A stretch of DNA of 11,466 bases, from NCBI GenBank assembly GCA_900551135.1, contig URUX01000071.1:1-11466 (forward strand). The letters are read 5' to 3'. Positions 1 through 6,187 of the stretch are shown here, one piece after another. The translations under genes and the position numbers were made by a program. The first letter of the stretch is position 1. Each line of letters begins with the position of its first letter. The notes under the pieces were generated by a model. That model worked only from the letters and a program-made list of their open reading frames with translations, was not told where the DNA came from and did not search any database. The stretch comes from an uncultured Clostridium sp. (GTDB lineage: Bacteria > Bacillota > Clostridia > Lachnospirales > Lachnospiraceae).

Positions 1-10
1 ACGCCCGATG

Positions 11-39
11 CTTCTTGTCCGCTGTAAGCGGGCAAGAAG
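11..39. other. Strong 13-bp hairpin
   Basis: Positions 11-23 and 27-39 are complementary over 13 bp with one G-T pair and leave only a 3-base loop. The 5-mer GATGC appears at both edges (7-11 and 39-43). No T-run follows on either strand, so it is not a classical intrinsic terminator. It abuts a 14-base repeat copy at 43-56, so it may be the inside of a larger repeat whose left arm lies before the window, or the end of an upstream transcription unit. Confidence 0.5.
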
Positions 40-42
40 ATG

Positions 43-56
43 CATGGCTGAACTGT
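43..56 (+). repeat. 14-base repeat, single copy
   Basis: CATGGCTGAACTGT at 43-56 is identical to the right arm of the perfect inverted repeat at 6188-6237. Both copies are intergenic and both precede + strand genes. A matching left arm is not visible here but could lie upstream of position 1. Two exact 14-base matches in 11 kb are unlikely by chance, which suggests a dispersed intergenic repeat family. Confidence 0.6.
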
Positions 57-104
57 ACATTTTCCAGAAAGAAGGATAAGGAACCGGCTGACAGCAAATT
101 TTTC

Positions 105-133
105 TTGCAATCCGGGAAACATAGGCGTACAAT
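105..133 (+). promoter_or_regulatory. Sigma-A-type promoter of the ECF/P1 operon
   Basis: A -35 box TTGCAA (105-110) and a -10 box TACAAT (128-133) are separated by exactly 17 nt. Expected initiation is near position 140. That coincides with the first base of the folded leader, so the two predictions support each other. It is the best promoter match seen in 1-291. Confidence 0.6.
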
Positions 134-140
134 ACTTTAG

Positions 141-270
141 GATTCCGAAAAGCAGTTCTGTCTTCCTGCGCCGATTGTACTGAATTTCAGACAGTACGGC
201 GCTGCTCTTATCAATTGAAACAGACTGCCTTCCTAAGCGGAATTAAATACGCGGCGTACCCAAAACGGGA
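141..270 (+). promoter_or_regulatory. Structured 5' leader, riboswitch-like
   Basis: The leader between the promoter and the TTG start folds into nested long-range helices. Positions 141-147 pair with 238-244 (one G-T pair). Positions 152-161 pair with 220-228 with one bulged T. An inner hairpin is formed by 177-182 with 192-197, extended by 168-172 with 198-202 across a 4-base bulge. A small CCC/GGG hairpin at about 260-270 lies just before the ribosome binding site (278-283) and could mask it. ECF S-component genes are often controlled by vitamin riboswitches, but no consensus I know (TPP, FMN, cobalamin, preQ1, THF) is recognisable. The pairing is seen in the sequence; a regulatory role is inferred. 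Confidence 0.45.
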
Positions 271-291
271 TGCCAGCAGGAGGTAAAACAA

Positions 292-963
292 TTGAATAAA
301 CAACACAACAAATCTGTATCTGAACACAACCGTGTACTTCTCATGTCCCAAGTGGCATTTCTGACCGCCATTATGATGGTCATGGCATTTACACCCTTAG
401 GTTACATTCCTCTGCCCTTCATGAATGCCACCACCATGCACATTCCGGTTATTATCGGCGCATGCCTGTTAGGTCCGAAAACCGGAGCACTTTTAGGAGC
501 AATCTTCGGAATTACCAGCGTTGTAAAAGCTACCATCCAGCCAAATATTACGTCTTTTGTCTTCACCCCGTTTTACAGCTTCAGTCCCCAGTTTCACGGC
601 GGATTTGAAAGCCTGGTTGTGGCCATTGCTCCCCGGATCTTAATCGGCCTGATTGCCGGATATGTATTCCTCTTTTTGAAGAAAAGAATGAGGGGACTTT
701 CCCTTCCATTGCTGATTTCCGGCTTTGTTGGCTCCATGGTCAATACCATAGGCGTCATGTCCCTGATTTATCTGCTGTTTGGGGAACAATATGCTGCAGC
801 AGGAGGGAAAGATCCTTCCATGCTGTTTGGAGTCATTATGGGCGTTATTGGAATCAACGGCATTCCCGAAGCCCTCATTGCCGCTGTGCTGACCCAGGCT
901 GTGGGAAGGGCTCTGTTTGCCGCTTTCCGTTCTTCTCTCCAGAAAACCCCTGTTTCCCATTAA
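292..963 (+). CDS. ECF transporter S component (vitamin uptake)
   Basis: A 223-residue, very hydrophobic protein with about six membrane segments. The N-terminal part carries TPLGYIPLP (35-43) followed by TTMHIPVIIGACLLGPKTGA (47-66), the arrangement typical of substrate-binding S components of energy-coupling factor transporters in the folate/pantothenate/riboflavin group. S components bind one vitamin or precursor with high affinity in the membrane and use a shared EcfA/A'/T module, which is not encoded nearby. That fits group II ECF systems. The start is TTG at 292, chosen because AGGAGG (278-283) sits 8 nt upstream and no better start exists. It is followed 26 nt later by a P1-family peptidase gene with its own ribosome binding site, so the two are probably cotranscribed. 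The substrate cannot be read from the sequence; a PanT-like pantothenate role is one possibility only. Confidence 0.85.
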   Translation: MNKQHNKSVSEHNRVLLMSQVAFLTAIMMVMAFTPLGYIPLPFMNATTMHIPVIIGACLLGPKTGALLGAIFGITSVVKATIQPNITSFVFTPFYSFSPQFHGGFESLVVAIAPRILIGLIAGYVFLFLKKRMRGLSLPLLISGFVGSMVNTIGVMSLIYLLFGEQYAAAGGKDPSMLFGVIMGVIGINGIPEALIAAVLTQAVGRALFAAFRSSLQKTPVSH

Positions 964-989
964 CCATCTGTATATTTAAGGAGGCTGTT

Positions 990-1997
990 ATGAACCATGA
1001 TTTAAAAGAAATCCCGCTGCTTGAAATCGGCGGATTTACAGCAGGCCATGCCTGTGATGAAGAAGCTGCCACCGGCTGCACCGTCCTGCTTTTTGACCAG
1101 TGTGCTCCTGCCGGAGTAGATGTCAGAGGCGGCGGCCCCGCTTCCAGAGAAACTCCTCTGTTAAATCCCCTGGCTGCCTCAGAAGGTCTCCACGGCCTTC
1201 TGCTTTCCGGAGGCTCGGCTTTTGGTCTGGATGCCGCAGGAGGTGTCATGCGCTATCTGGAAGAACGGGGAATCGGCTTTGATGTGGGCATTACGAAGGT
1301 TCCTCTGGTATGCCAGTCCAGCATCTTTGATCTGGTAATCGGAAATCCCTCGGTTCGTCCCGATGGCAAGATGGCTTACCGCGCCTGTGAAGACGCAGAA
1401 AAACGCCGGAGGGCTGTCAGAGAATCCGGCGATTATTCCTTTCCGGACGGCAATGCCGGTGTAGGCTGCGGCTGTACAGTAGGAAAATACCGTGGTCCCC
1501 AGTTTGCCATGAAAAGCGGCGCCGCCAGCTATGCCGTCCAGATTGGAGCGTTAAAAATAGGGGCAATTGTAGCTGTCAATGCTTTGGGCGATGTTTATGA
1601 CATAGAAAATGGACAGCAGATTGCCGGTTTGCTGAACGAAACCAAAAGCAGTCTTCTGTCCACGGAAGAAGCATTTTTACATGATATTTCTGCAATGCCG
1701 GATCTGTTTACCGGCAATACAACCATAGGTGCAGTTCTGACCAACGGTGCTTTCACCAAAGCACAGGTCAACAAACTTGCTTCTATGGCGCAAAACGGCC
1801 TGGCCCGTACCATACGCCCGGTGCATACCACTGCTGATGGCGATTCGGTATATGCCGTTTCTGTCGGAACTGTGCCGGCTGATATCAATATAGCCGGAAC
1901 TCTGGCCTCTTATGTTATGGGAAAGGCCATTAACCGCGCTGTAAGAGCTGCCTGCTCCAGTCATGGATACACGGCTGCCCGGGATCTTATCCGGTAA
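990..1997 (+). CDS. P1 (DmpA/S58) family N-terminal-nucleophile aminopeptidase
   Basis: A 335-residue member of the P1 family (DmpA, BapA, NylC type). These enzymes cut themselves into alpha and beta chains and use the new N-terminal Ser/Thr as nucleophile to release N-terminal residues, including D- and beta-amino acids, from amides and short peptides. The self-cleavage motif GNTTIGAV lies at 242-249, so the cut should be N243/T244 with T244 as nucleophile. Other family signatures are GGGPASRET (47-55), LSGGSAFGLDAAGGV (72-86) and GDSVYAVSVG (284-293). There is no signal peptide, so it should be cytoplasmic. The ATG at 990 follows AAGGAGG (978-984) by 5 nt. The gene lies 26 nt after the ECF S component, which suggests it acts on the imported compound or a derivative. 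Its 3' end overlaps the convergent minus-strand gene by 11 bp. The family is clear; the physiological substrate is unknown. Confidence 0.88.
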   Translation: MNHDLKEIPLLEIGGFTAGHACDEEAATGCTVLLFDQCAPAGVDVRGGGPASRETPLLNPLAASEGLHGLLLSGGSAFGLDAAGGVMRYLEERGIGFDVGITKVPLVCQSSIFDLVIGNPSVRPDGKMAYRACEDAEKRRRAVRESGDYSFPDGNAGVGCGCTVGKYRGPQFAMKSGAASYAVQIGALKIGAIVAVNALGDVYDIENGQQIAGLLNETKSSLLSTEEAFLHDISAMPDLFTGNTTIGAVLTNGAFTKAQVNKLASMAQNGLARTIRPVHTTADGDSVYAVSVGTVPADINIAGTLASYVMGKAINRAVRAACSSHGYTAARDLIR

Positions 1998-2307
1998 CCG
2001 GTTTCTTTTTTATCAGATTTAAACTGGAAAAAAGAGCCCAGACATAGGGCGCTCCAAATACATTTAACTTTTTCGGGCCATGGATGGTCTGTCCATTGTC
2101 GGCTTTCAGCTTTTCATAAGCCTTTTCCACCGTGGCCCTGGTAATGGACTTGGAGCGCCTGTCTACAAACATCTCTCCGCCTTTGATGGTATAGGTAAAA
2201 TCCAGTCCCTTAGCCGTATAAAACACCTGATTTTGATGGTGCTCTAAAAGAGGCCATATATCCTCTGCATTCAGCCATTCTTCCCGCTCTGTTCCCTGTT
2301 CTTCCAT
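1987..2307 (-). CDS. Conserved-looking small protein of unknown function, last gene of polA operon
   Basis: I do not recognise a named family. From the ATG at 2307 the protein has 106 residues, is soluble, and has no signal peptide or membrane segment. Its centre, GLDFTYTIKGGEMFVDRRSK, is followed by SITRATVEKAYEKL, then GPKKLNVFGAPYVWALF near the C-terminus. This is a dense, structured sequence that reads as a true protein. The ATG at 2307 is preferred because AGGGAG lies 9 nt upstream. A TTG at 2349 would add 14 residues (120 in total) and sit 8 nt after the previous stop, but has no good ribosome binding site. The gene lies in the same orientation directly after the 100-residue gene, so it is probably translated from the polA mRNA. 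Its 3' end overlaps the convergent P1 peptidase gene by 11 bp. Confidence 0.7.
   Translation of the reverse strand: MEEQGTEREEWLNAEDIWPLLEHHQNQVFYTAKGLDFTYTIKGGEMFVDRRSKSITRATVEKAYEKLKADNGQTIHGPKKLNVFGAPYVWALFSSLNLIKKKPVTG
1991..2011 (+). terminator. Possible weak terminator of the ECF/P1 operon
   Basis: CCGG-TAA-CCGG (1991-2001) spans the P1 stop codon and is followed directly by TTTCTTTTTT (2002-2011). The stem is only 4 bp, so this is a weak intrinsic terminator at best. It is nevertheless the only terminator-like sequence between the two convergent operons. Confidence 0.25.
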
Positions 2308-2357
2308 AGCATTCTTCTCCCTGTCCCAGCGGACGTATTCTTCTTGCAAAGCTGCAT

Positions 2358-2660
2358 CTATGCTTGTTTTCTTCCACTCCTGACTTCTTCCCAGACCGCA
2401 TTCAGCCAGGAAATCCCATGTTCAATGCCCTCTTCATCAAAGGAACTCCATTCCTGCCGGATCTGTTCCGGATCTGTGGCGGCAAAACTGTAAGGCTCCG
2501 GCCAGGCAGAGGTCAAAAGCCCCGTTTCCTCCTGACCTTCCTCTCCTCCTTCTAATGGACGGGATGCCTTTTCCATGCGAAACCGCATCCCCTGATAACT
2601 GCCGGTAAACTTTGCCTTTTTCAGATATGGGATGGGCATAAACTGACTTCTCTCCAGCAT
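2358..2660 (-). CDS. Small hypothetical protein downstream of polA
   Basis: A 100-residue soluble protein that I cannot assign to a named family. It opens with MLERSQFMPIPYLKKAKFTG and contains SYQGMRFRMEK (21-31), an acidic low-complexity stretch (EGGEEGQEE), then AWPEPYSFAATDPEQI and a C-terminal FDEEGIEHGISWLNAVWEE. The Trp/Pro-rich and Gly/Trp-rich blocks look like a folded domain rather than a chance open frame. The ATG at 2660 has GGGAGG 5 nt upstream. It begins 22 nt after the polA stop and ends 50 nt before the preferred start of the next small gene, so it is almost certainly cotranscribed with polA. No catalytic motif is visible. A role linked to DNA replication or repair would rest on position only. 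Confidence 0.72.
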   Translation of the reverse strand: MLERSQFMPIPYLKKAKFTGSYQGMRFRMEKASRPLEGGEEGQEETGLLTSAWPEPYSFAATDPEQIRQEWSSFDEEGIEHGISWLNAVWEEVRSGRKQA

Positions 2661-2682
2661 TTGTTCCTCCCTGTACTAATCC

Positions 2683-5358
2683 TTAATGTGCGTCGAACCA
2701 GCTGTCCCCTTCTTTTGCATCTACTTCCAGAGATACCGACAACTCGGCAGCATGTTTCATTTTATCTTCTAAAATTGCCTTTACTTCTTCTGCTTCTGAC
2801 TCCAGCGCTTCAATTAACAGTTCGTCGTGAACCTGAAGCACAATCCGGGACTGTAATCCTCTGCGGGCCATTTCCTGATCCACATGAATCATGGCGAGTT
2901 TCATAATATCCGCTGCAGTTCCCTGAATCGGAGAATTCATCGCTACCCGTTCTCCAAAGGATCTCTGCATAAAATTAGCTGATTTCAGTTCAGGGATAGG
3001 CCTCCGTCTCCCATACATAGTCGTCACATATCCCTGTTCCTTGCCATCTGTTACCTGCTGATCCAGAAATCTCTTTACTCCTGGATAGGTCTCAAAATAC
3101 GTATTGATGTAATCCAGAGCCTCTTTTCTGGAAATACTCAGATCCTCGCTTAAGCCAAAGGCGCTGATGCCGTAAACAATGCCAAAATTCACCGCTTTCG
3201 CATTGCGCCGCATCAGAGGCGTCACTTCCTCTAATGGAATATGGAATACCTGGGATGCCGTAATGGCATGAATATCCTGGGCAGAACGGTAAGCTTCGAT
3301 CAGCCGTTCATCTCCTGACATGTGGGCCAGAATCCTCAGTTCAATCTGGGAATAGTCTGCATCAATAAAGGTATAACCTTCTTTCGGTACAAAAACTTTC
3401 CGGATCTCCCTTCCCAAAGCCATCCGAACCGGAATATTCTGGAGATTGGGCTCTGTGCTGCTGATTCGCCCGGTAGCTGTAATGGTCTGATTAAATTTGC
3501 CGTGAATTCTCTCGTCCTCTCCAATATAGGCAGCCAGCCCTTCCGCATAGGTAGAATACAGTTTTGTCAGCTGTCGGTAATCCAGAACCTTTTGAACGGC
3601 CGGTACTTCCGGCGCCAGCTTTTCCAGTACATCAGCAGCCGTCGAATATCCGGTCTTGGTCTTTTTGCCGCCTTTTAACTTCATTTTCTCAAACAGCACT
3701 TCTCCCAGCTGCTTAGGAGAATTAATATTAAACGTCTCCCCTGTGGCCTGATAAATCTCCTGCTCCAGCTTGTCAATGCTGACTTTCAGACGGCTGCCGT
3801 AGTCCTTCAGTTCCTGACGCTCTACCCGGACTCCTGCCGCCTCCATACGGTACAGGCTGTAAATTAACGGCATTTCAATTTCGCAAAACAGCTTTGCCAT
3901 ACCTGTCTCTTTCAGTTTTTCTTCCAGCACAGGAGCTGTCTTCCACAGCGCGTAAGTCATATAACATACGCAGTCCAGCGCCTTTTCCTCTTCCTCTGAA
4001 ACAGCCCTTGCAAGAGGCATTTTCCCCAGCAAATCCAACTGGGACGGCAAAGTCATGCCGCCATAATCCCTTGCCAGGTCGTCATAATCATAGGTATCCT
4101 TTAATGGATTTAACAGATACCCCGCTACTCCGGCATCCCTGACACGTGCTCCCCAGGACAACTTTAAAAATGGCAGCTGACTCTTTAAATCCAGCACCCA
4201 TACCATGCCTGTTTCCCGGCTGCATAAGGTCTCCAGCTTTCCTGCCAGATATTCTCCTGTAAGAAATCCCTCTGCCGGAAAGAAATAGGAATCTTCTTTT
4301 CCAAAACACAGGGTAAGGCCTGCTATCTGCCCCCTGCCGGAAGTTTTTTTCTTTCCGTCTTCCTGACCGATAATCAGCTGGGCGCCAATCAGAGAAATTT
4401 CGGCTGCTTTTTCCAATATCTGCTCTGCCCTGGAAAAATCATTTACAACCTGAAAATGGCTGCGCACACTGGATTCTTCCTGATTTTCCGGAATCTCCCG
4501 GAAACGGGACAAAATCGACTTGAACTCCAGCCGTTTCATATACTGATAGGCTTCCGGCGTATACAGACTGGTGATTTCCGCATCTTCATAGGAAAAAGCA
4601 ATGCCGCAGTCTGTGCAGATAGTTGCCAGGGTCTTACTCATCTGAGCCATGTCATAATGTTCTTCTAATGCTTTTTTGGCTCTGGGAGGTTTTAACTCTT
4701 CCAGATGCGCATATGCATTTTCAATACTTCCATAAGCGGAAATAATGGCTGTAGCCGTCTTTTCTCCGATAGAAGGCACACCCGGGATGTTGTCGGAGGC
4801 ATCTCCCATCAGCGCTTTTACGTCAATAAATTCGACAGGGGTAACTCCATACTCCCGTTTTACATCTTCCGGATAATAATCCTTAATCTCTGTACCGCCT
4901 CTGCTGGTCTTGGGAATCCGGATTTTAATATGGGTATCTGCAAGCTGCAGCAAATCCCTGTCGCCAGAAACCACTGAAACCTCTGTATCCTCTCCGGCCT
5001 GTCTTTTGGCCACAGTTCCCAGTATATCATCTGCCTCAAAACCAGGCAGTGTCAGAATCGGCACTCCCATGGCCTGCAGGACTTCCTTCATCAGGGGAAC
5101 CTGTTCTCTCAGTTCTTCCGGCATCGGCTTTCTGGTTCCTTTATACTCGGCAAACATATTGTGGCGAAAGGTAGGCTCTTTTAAATCAAAGGCCACAGCC
5201 AGATGATCTGCCTGCTCTTCCTCCAGAATTTTAAACATAATGTTAAGAAAGCCGTAAACCGCATTGGTATGAAGTCCCTCTGAGTTTGTCAAATCCGGAA
5301 CTCCGTAAAATGCTCTGTTTAAAATACTGTGTCCGTCAATTAATACTAATTTTCCCAT
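2683..5358 (-). CDS. polA: DNA polymerase I
   Basis: An 891-residue family A DNA polymerase that fills gaps, removes RNA primers and acts in excision repair. An N-terminal 5'-nuclease domain covers about 1-290, with FEADD (107-111), GDRDLLQL (132-139) and the helix-hairpin-helix GDASDNIPGVPSIGEKTA (185-202). The 3'-5' exonuclease region (about 300-470) is degenerate: the acidic metal-binding motif expected near 320-330 reads EISLIGAQLIIG. The polymerase domain is intact: motif A DADYSQIELR (666-675, D668), motif B RRNAKAVNFGIVYG (717-730, with R717, K721, F725 and Y729 matching E. coli R754, K758, F762 and Y766), and motif C VHDE (843-846). F725 predicts normal discrimination against dideoxynucleotides. 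The start has AAGAGG 6 nt upstream. It lies 15 nt after the zinc-finger gene and heads towards two small genes, forming one operon. Confidence 0.97.
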   Translation of the reverse strand: MGKLVLIDGHSILNRAFYGVPDLTNSEGLHTNAVYGFLNIMFKILEEEQADHLAVAFDLKEPTFRHNMFAEYKGTRKPMPEELREQVPLMKEVLQAMGVPILTLPGFEADDILGTVAKRQAGEDTEVSVVSGDRDLLQLADTHIKIRIPKTSRGGTEIKDYYPEDVKREYGVTPVEFIDVKALMGDASDNIPGVPSIGEKTATAIISAYGSIENAYAHLEELKPPRAKKALEEHYDMAQMSKTLATICTDCGIAFSYEDAEITSLYTPEAYQYMKRLEFKSILSRFREIPENQEESSVRSHFQVVNDFSRAEQILEKAAEISLIGAQLIIGQEDGKKKTSGRGQIAGLTLCFGKEDSYFFPAEGFLTGEYLAGKLETLCSRETGMVWVLDLKSQLPFLKLSWGARVRDAGVAGYLLNPLKDTYDYDDLARDYGGMTLPSQLDLLGKMPLARAVSEEEEKALDCVCYMTYALWKTAPVLEEKLKETGMAKLFCEIEMPLIYSLYRMEAAGVRVERQELKDYGSRLKVSIDKLEQEIYQATGETFNINSPKQLGEVLFEKMKLKGGKKTKTGYSTAADVLEKLAPEVPAVQKVLDYRQLTKLYSTYAEGLAAYIGEDERIHGKFNQTITATGRISSTEPNLQNIPVRMALGREIRKVFVPKEGYTFIDADYSQIELRILAHMSGDERLIEAYRSAQDIHAITASQVFHIPLEEVTPLMRRNAKAVNFGIVYGISAFGLSEDLSISRKEALDYINTYFETYPGVKRFLDQQVTDGKEQGYVTTMYGRRRPIPELKSANFMQRSFGERVAMNSPIQGTAADIMKLAMIHVDQEMARRGLQSRIVLQVHDELLIEALESEAEEVKAILEDKMKHAAELSVSLEVDAKEGDSWFDAH

Positions 5359-5373
5359 ACCAAACCTCTTATT

Positions 5374-5715
5374 TTATGAAAATAATCCTAAGATCCGAAG
5401 CTGCATAATAATCATAACGCCAAGCCCCATTACCATAAGGGTATCCACGGAATACCGCATTGCCTGCAGCATACGGCGCCGCCTTACATGCTGTCTGGAC
5501 TGTTCCAGAAGTTCGTCCAGTTCTCCTTTAATATTATAATTATCTGCATCCGAATCCAACTGCCGGATACCGGAATCCACTGTAAAATAAATCTCCAGTT
5601 CTTCCTGGCAGTTTTCACAACTTTCAATGTGTTCCAGAAATTCTTCCAGAGTATCCTCATCCAGTTCCCCGTGAATATAGGGCGTGACAAGGCGTTCAGC
5701 CTCCTGACAGTTCAT
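5374..5715 (-). CDS. zf-HC2 (anti-sigma-like) zinc-finger membrane protein
   Basis: A 113-residue protein. Its N-terminus carries the zf-HC2 arrangement seen in anti-sigma factors: C3, then H29-x3-C33-x2-C36 (HIESCENC), which should bind one zinc ion. A charged, probably helical region follows (about 60-85, rich in E, then RRRR at 79-81 and neighbours), then one membrane segment at about 90-110 and almost no extracytoplasmic tail. The zinc finger would face the cytoplasm. The ATG at 5715 follows GGAGGG by 6 nt. No sigma-factor gene is beside it; instead polA starts 15 nt downstream, so the two are cotranscribed. Classical anti-sigma factors have an outer sensor domain, which is absent here. 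It could bind an ECF sigma factor encoded elsewhere, or use the fold for another interaction. The domain call is good; the role is unknown. Confidence 0.8.
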   Translation of the reverse strand: MNCQEAERLVTPYIHGELDEDTLEEFLEHIESCENCQEELEIYFTVDSGIRQLDSDADNYNIKGELDELLEQSRQHVRRRRMLQAMRYSVDTLMVMGLGVMIIMQLRILGLFS

Positions 5716-5790
5716 AGTATGCCCTCCATCTTTTTATTGCACTCAGGAACGCCCATCTAATAGGCAGTTTGCCCTTTTCTATGTTCTCTA

Positions 5791-5819
5791 ATGATAACAT
5801 AACATTTATCAAAAGTCAG
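5791..5819 (-). promoter_or_regulatory. Promoter of the zf-HC2/polA operon
   Basis: On the minus strand, CTGACT (-35, 5819-5814) is 17 nt from TATCAT (-10, 5796-5791), and the -10 box is preceded by TG plus one base, the extended -10 pattern. Initiation is expected near 5784, which leaves an untranslated leader of about 70 nt before the zf-HC2 start at 5715. It lies just beyond the tRNA terminators, so it would give the operon independent expression. Confidence 0.5.
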
Positions 5820-5849
5820 CCTGTAACAATACCAGCAGGATGAATTGTG

Positions 5850-5873
5850 AAAAAAAGCCTTTGGCCGGCCTTT
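5850..5873 (-). terminator. Second terminator-like hairpin after tRNA-Leu
   Basis: Read on the minus strand, AAA-G-GCC pairs with GGC-TTT around a 7-base loop with one bulged G, and ends in seven T residues (5856-5850). It is weaker than the hairpin at 5878-5922, which it follows in tandem. It probably acts as a backup stop between the tRNA and the polA operon promoter. Confidence 0.45.
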
Positions 5874-5877
5874 GCGT

Positions 5878-5922
5878 AAAACAAAAAGACCCGAAAGCGT
5901 ATCTGAAAATAAGCCTTCGGGT
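5878..5922 (-). terminator. Intrinsic terminator of tRNA-Leu
   Basis: On the minus strand a 10-bp stem (5922-5913 with 5898-5889, one G-T pair) encloses a 14-base loop and is followed by CTTTTTGTTTT (5888-5878). It starts 15 nt beyond the tRNA 3' end, the usual spacing for a single-tRNA transcript. Confidence 0.8.
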
Positions 5923-5937
5923 GCCCCTGCCAAGGAG

Positions 5938-6020
5938 TGCCGGCTGCGGGACTTGAACCCGCACGATGTCGCCATCAATGGATTTTGAGTCCACCTCGTC
6001 TGCCATTCCGACAAGCCGGC
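5938..6020 (-). tRNA. tRNA-Leu (anticodon CAA)
   Basis: An 83-nt class II tRNA gene. The acceptor stem is GCCGGCT with AGCCGGC plus discriminator A. The anticodon loop CTCAAAA gives anticodon CAA, which reads the Leu codon TTG. The long variable arm has a GATG/CATC stem closed by GCGA, and the T arm is GCGGG-TTCAAGT-CCCGC. The large variable arm and discriminator A agree with leucine identity. The 3' CCA is not encoded (CTC follows A73), so tRNA nucleotidyltransferase must add it. The gene stands alone with its own promoter and terminator. Confidence 0.95.
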
Positions 6021-6039
6021 TTGCTTAACAACAGGTGTT

Positions 6040-6068
6040 ATTCTATCATAGATTCTGGAATTTGGCAA
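6040..6068 (-). promoter_or_regulatory. Promoter of tRNA-Leu
   Basis: On the minus strand, TTGCCA (-35, 6068-6063) and TAGAAT (-10, 6045-6040) are 17 nt apart. Each differs from consensus at one base, and TG plus one base precedes the -10 box. Initiation near 6033 leaves about a 13-nt 5' leader before the mature tRNA end at 6020. Confidence 0.75.
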
Positions 6069-6150
6069 GTGATTTTTGCAATTCCTTTTTAAAAAGAAGA
6101 ATTAATAAACAGGCTTTGGGACACCGCTTCATAAAATTGTAATGATTTCT

Positions 6151-6181
6151 TCTACACGCGCCAGCTTATCTATGTTATAAT
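6151..6181 (+). promoter_or_regulatory. Extended -10 promoter of the 6266 gene
   Basis: A perfect TATAAT at 6176-6181 is preceded by TGT (6173-6175), giving a full extended -10 element. The -35 side is weak: the best match is TCTACA at 6151-6156 with a long 19-nt spacer. Initiation is expected near 6188, exactly where the 14-bp inverted repeat begins. Confidence 0.6.
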
Positions 6182-6187
6182 AAATAC

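Noticed and set aside
141..270. Assignment of the leader to TPP, FMN, cobalamin, preQ1 or THF riboswitch classes
   Set aside because: None of their conserved core sequences is recognisable; only helical pairing is seen, so no class name is given.
875..1249. 124-residue minus-strand frame across the ECF/P1 junction
   Set aside because: Pro/Ser/Arg-rich translation typical of the antisense of a GC-rich coding region; both + strand genes here are certain.
2210..2401. 63-residue minus-strand frame at the junction of the two small genes
   Set aside because: It overlaps both small genes in a third frame, has low-complexity basic content and no good ribosome site.
1987..2660. One gene split by a frameshift instead of two small genes
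   Set aside because: The downstream frame stays open for some distance above its start, but each protein has its own plausible ribosome site and complete-looking fold, and the joining region shows no homopolymer or slippage site.
3322..3678. 118-residue + strand frame inside polA, and similar antisense frames at 4456-5206
   Set aside because: All are antisense to conserved PolA domains and show no protein-like motifs.
5757..6068. 103-residue minus-strand frame over the tRNA
   Set aside because: It runs through the tRNA-Leu gene and its terminators, so it is not a protein gene.
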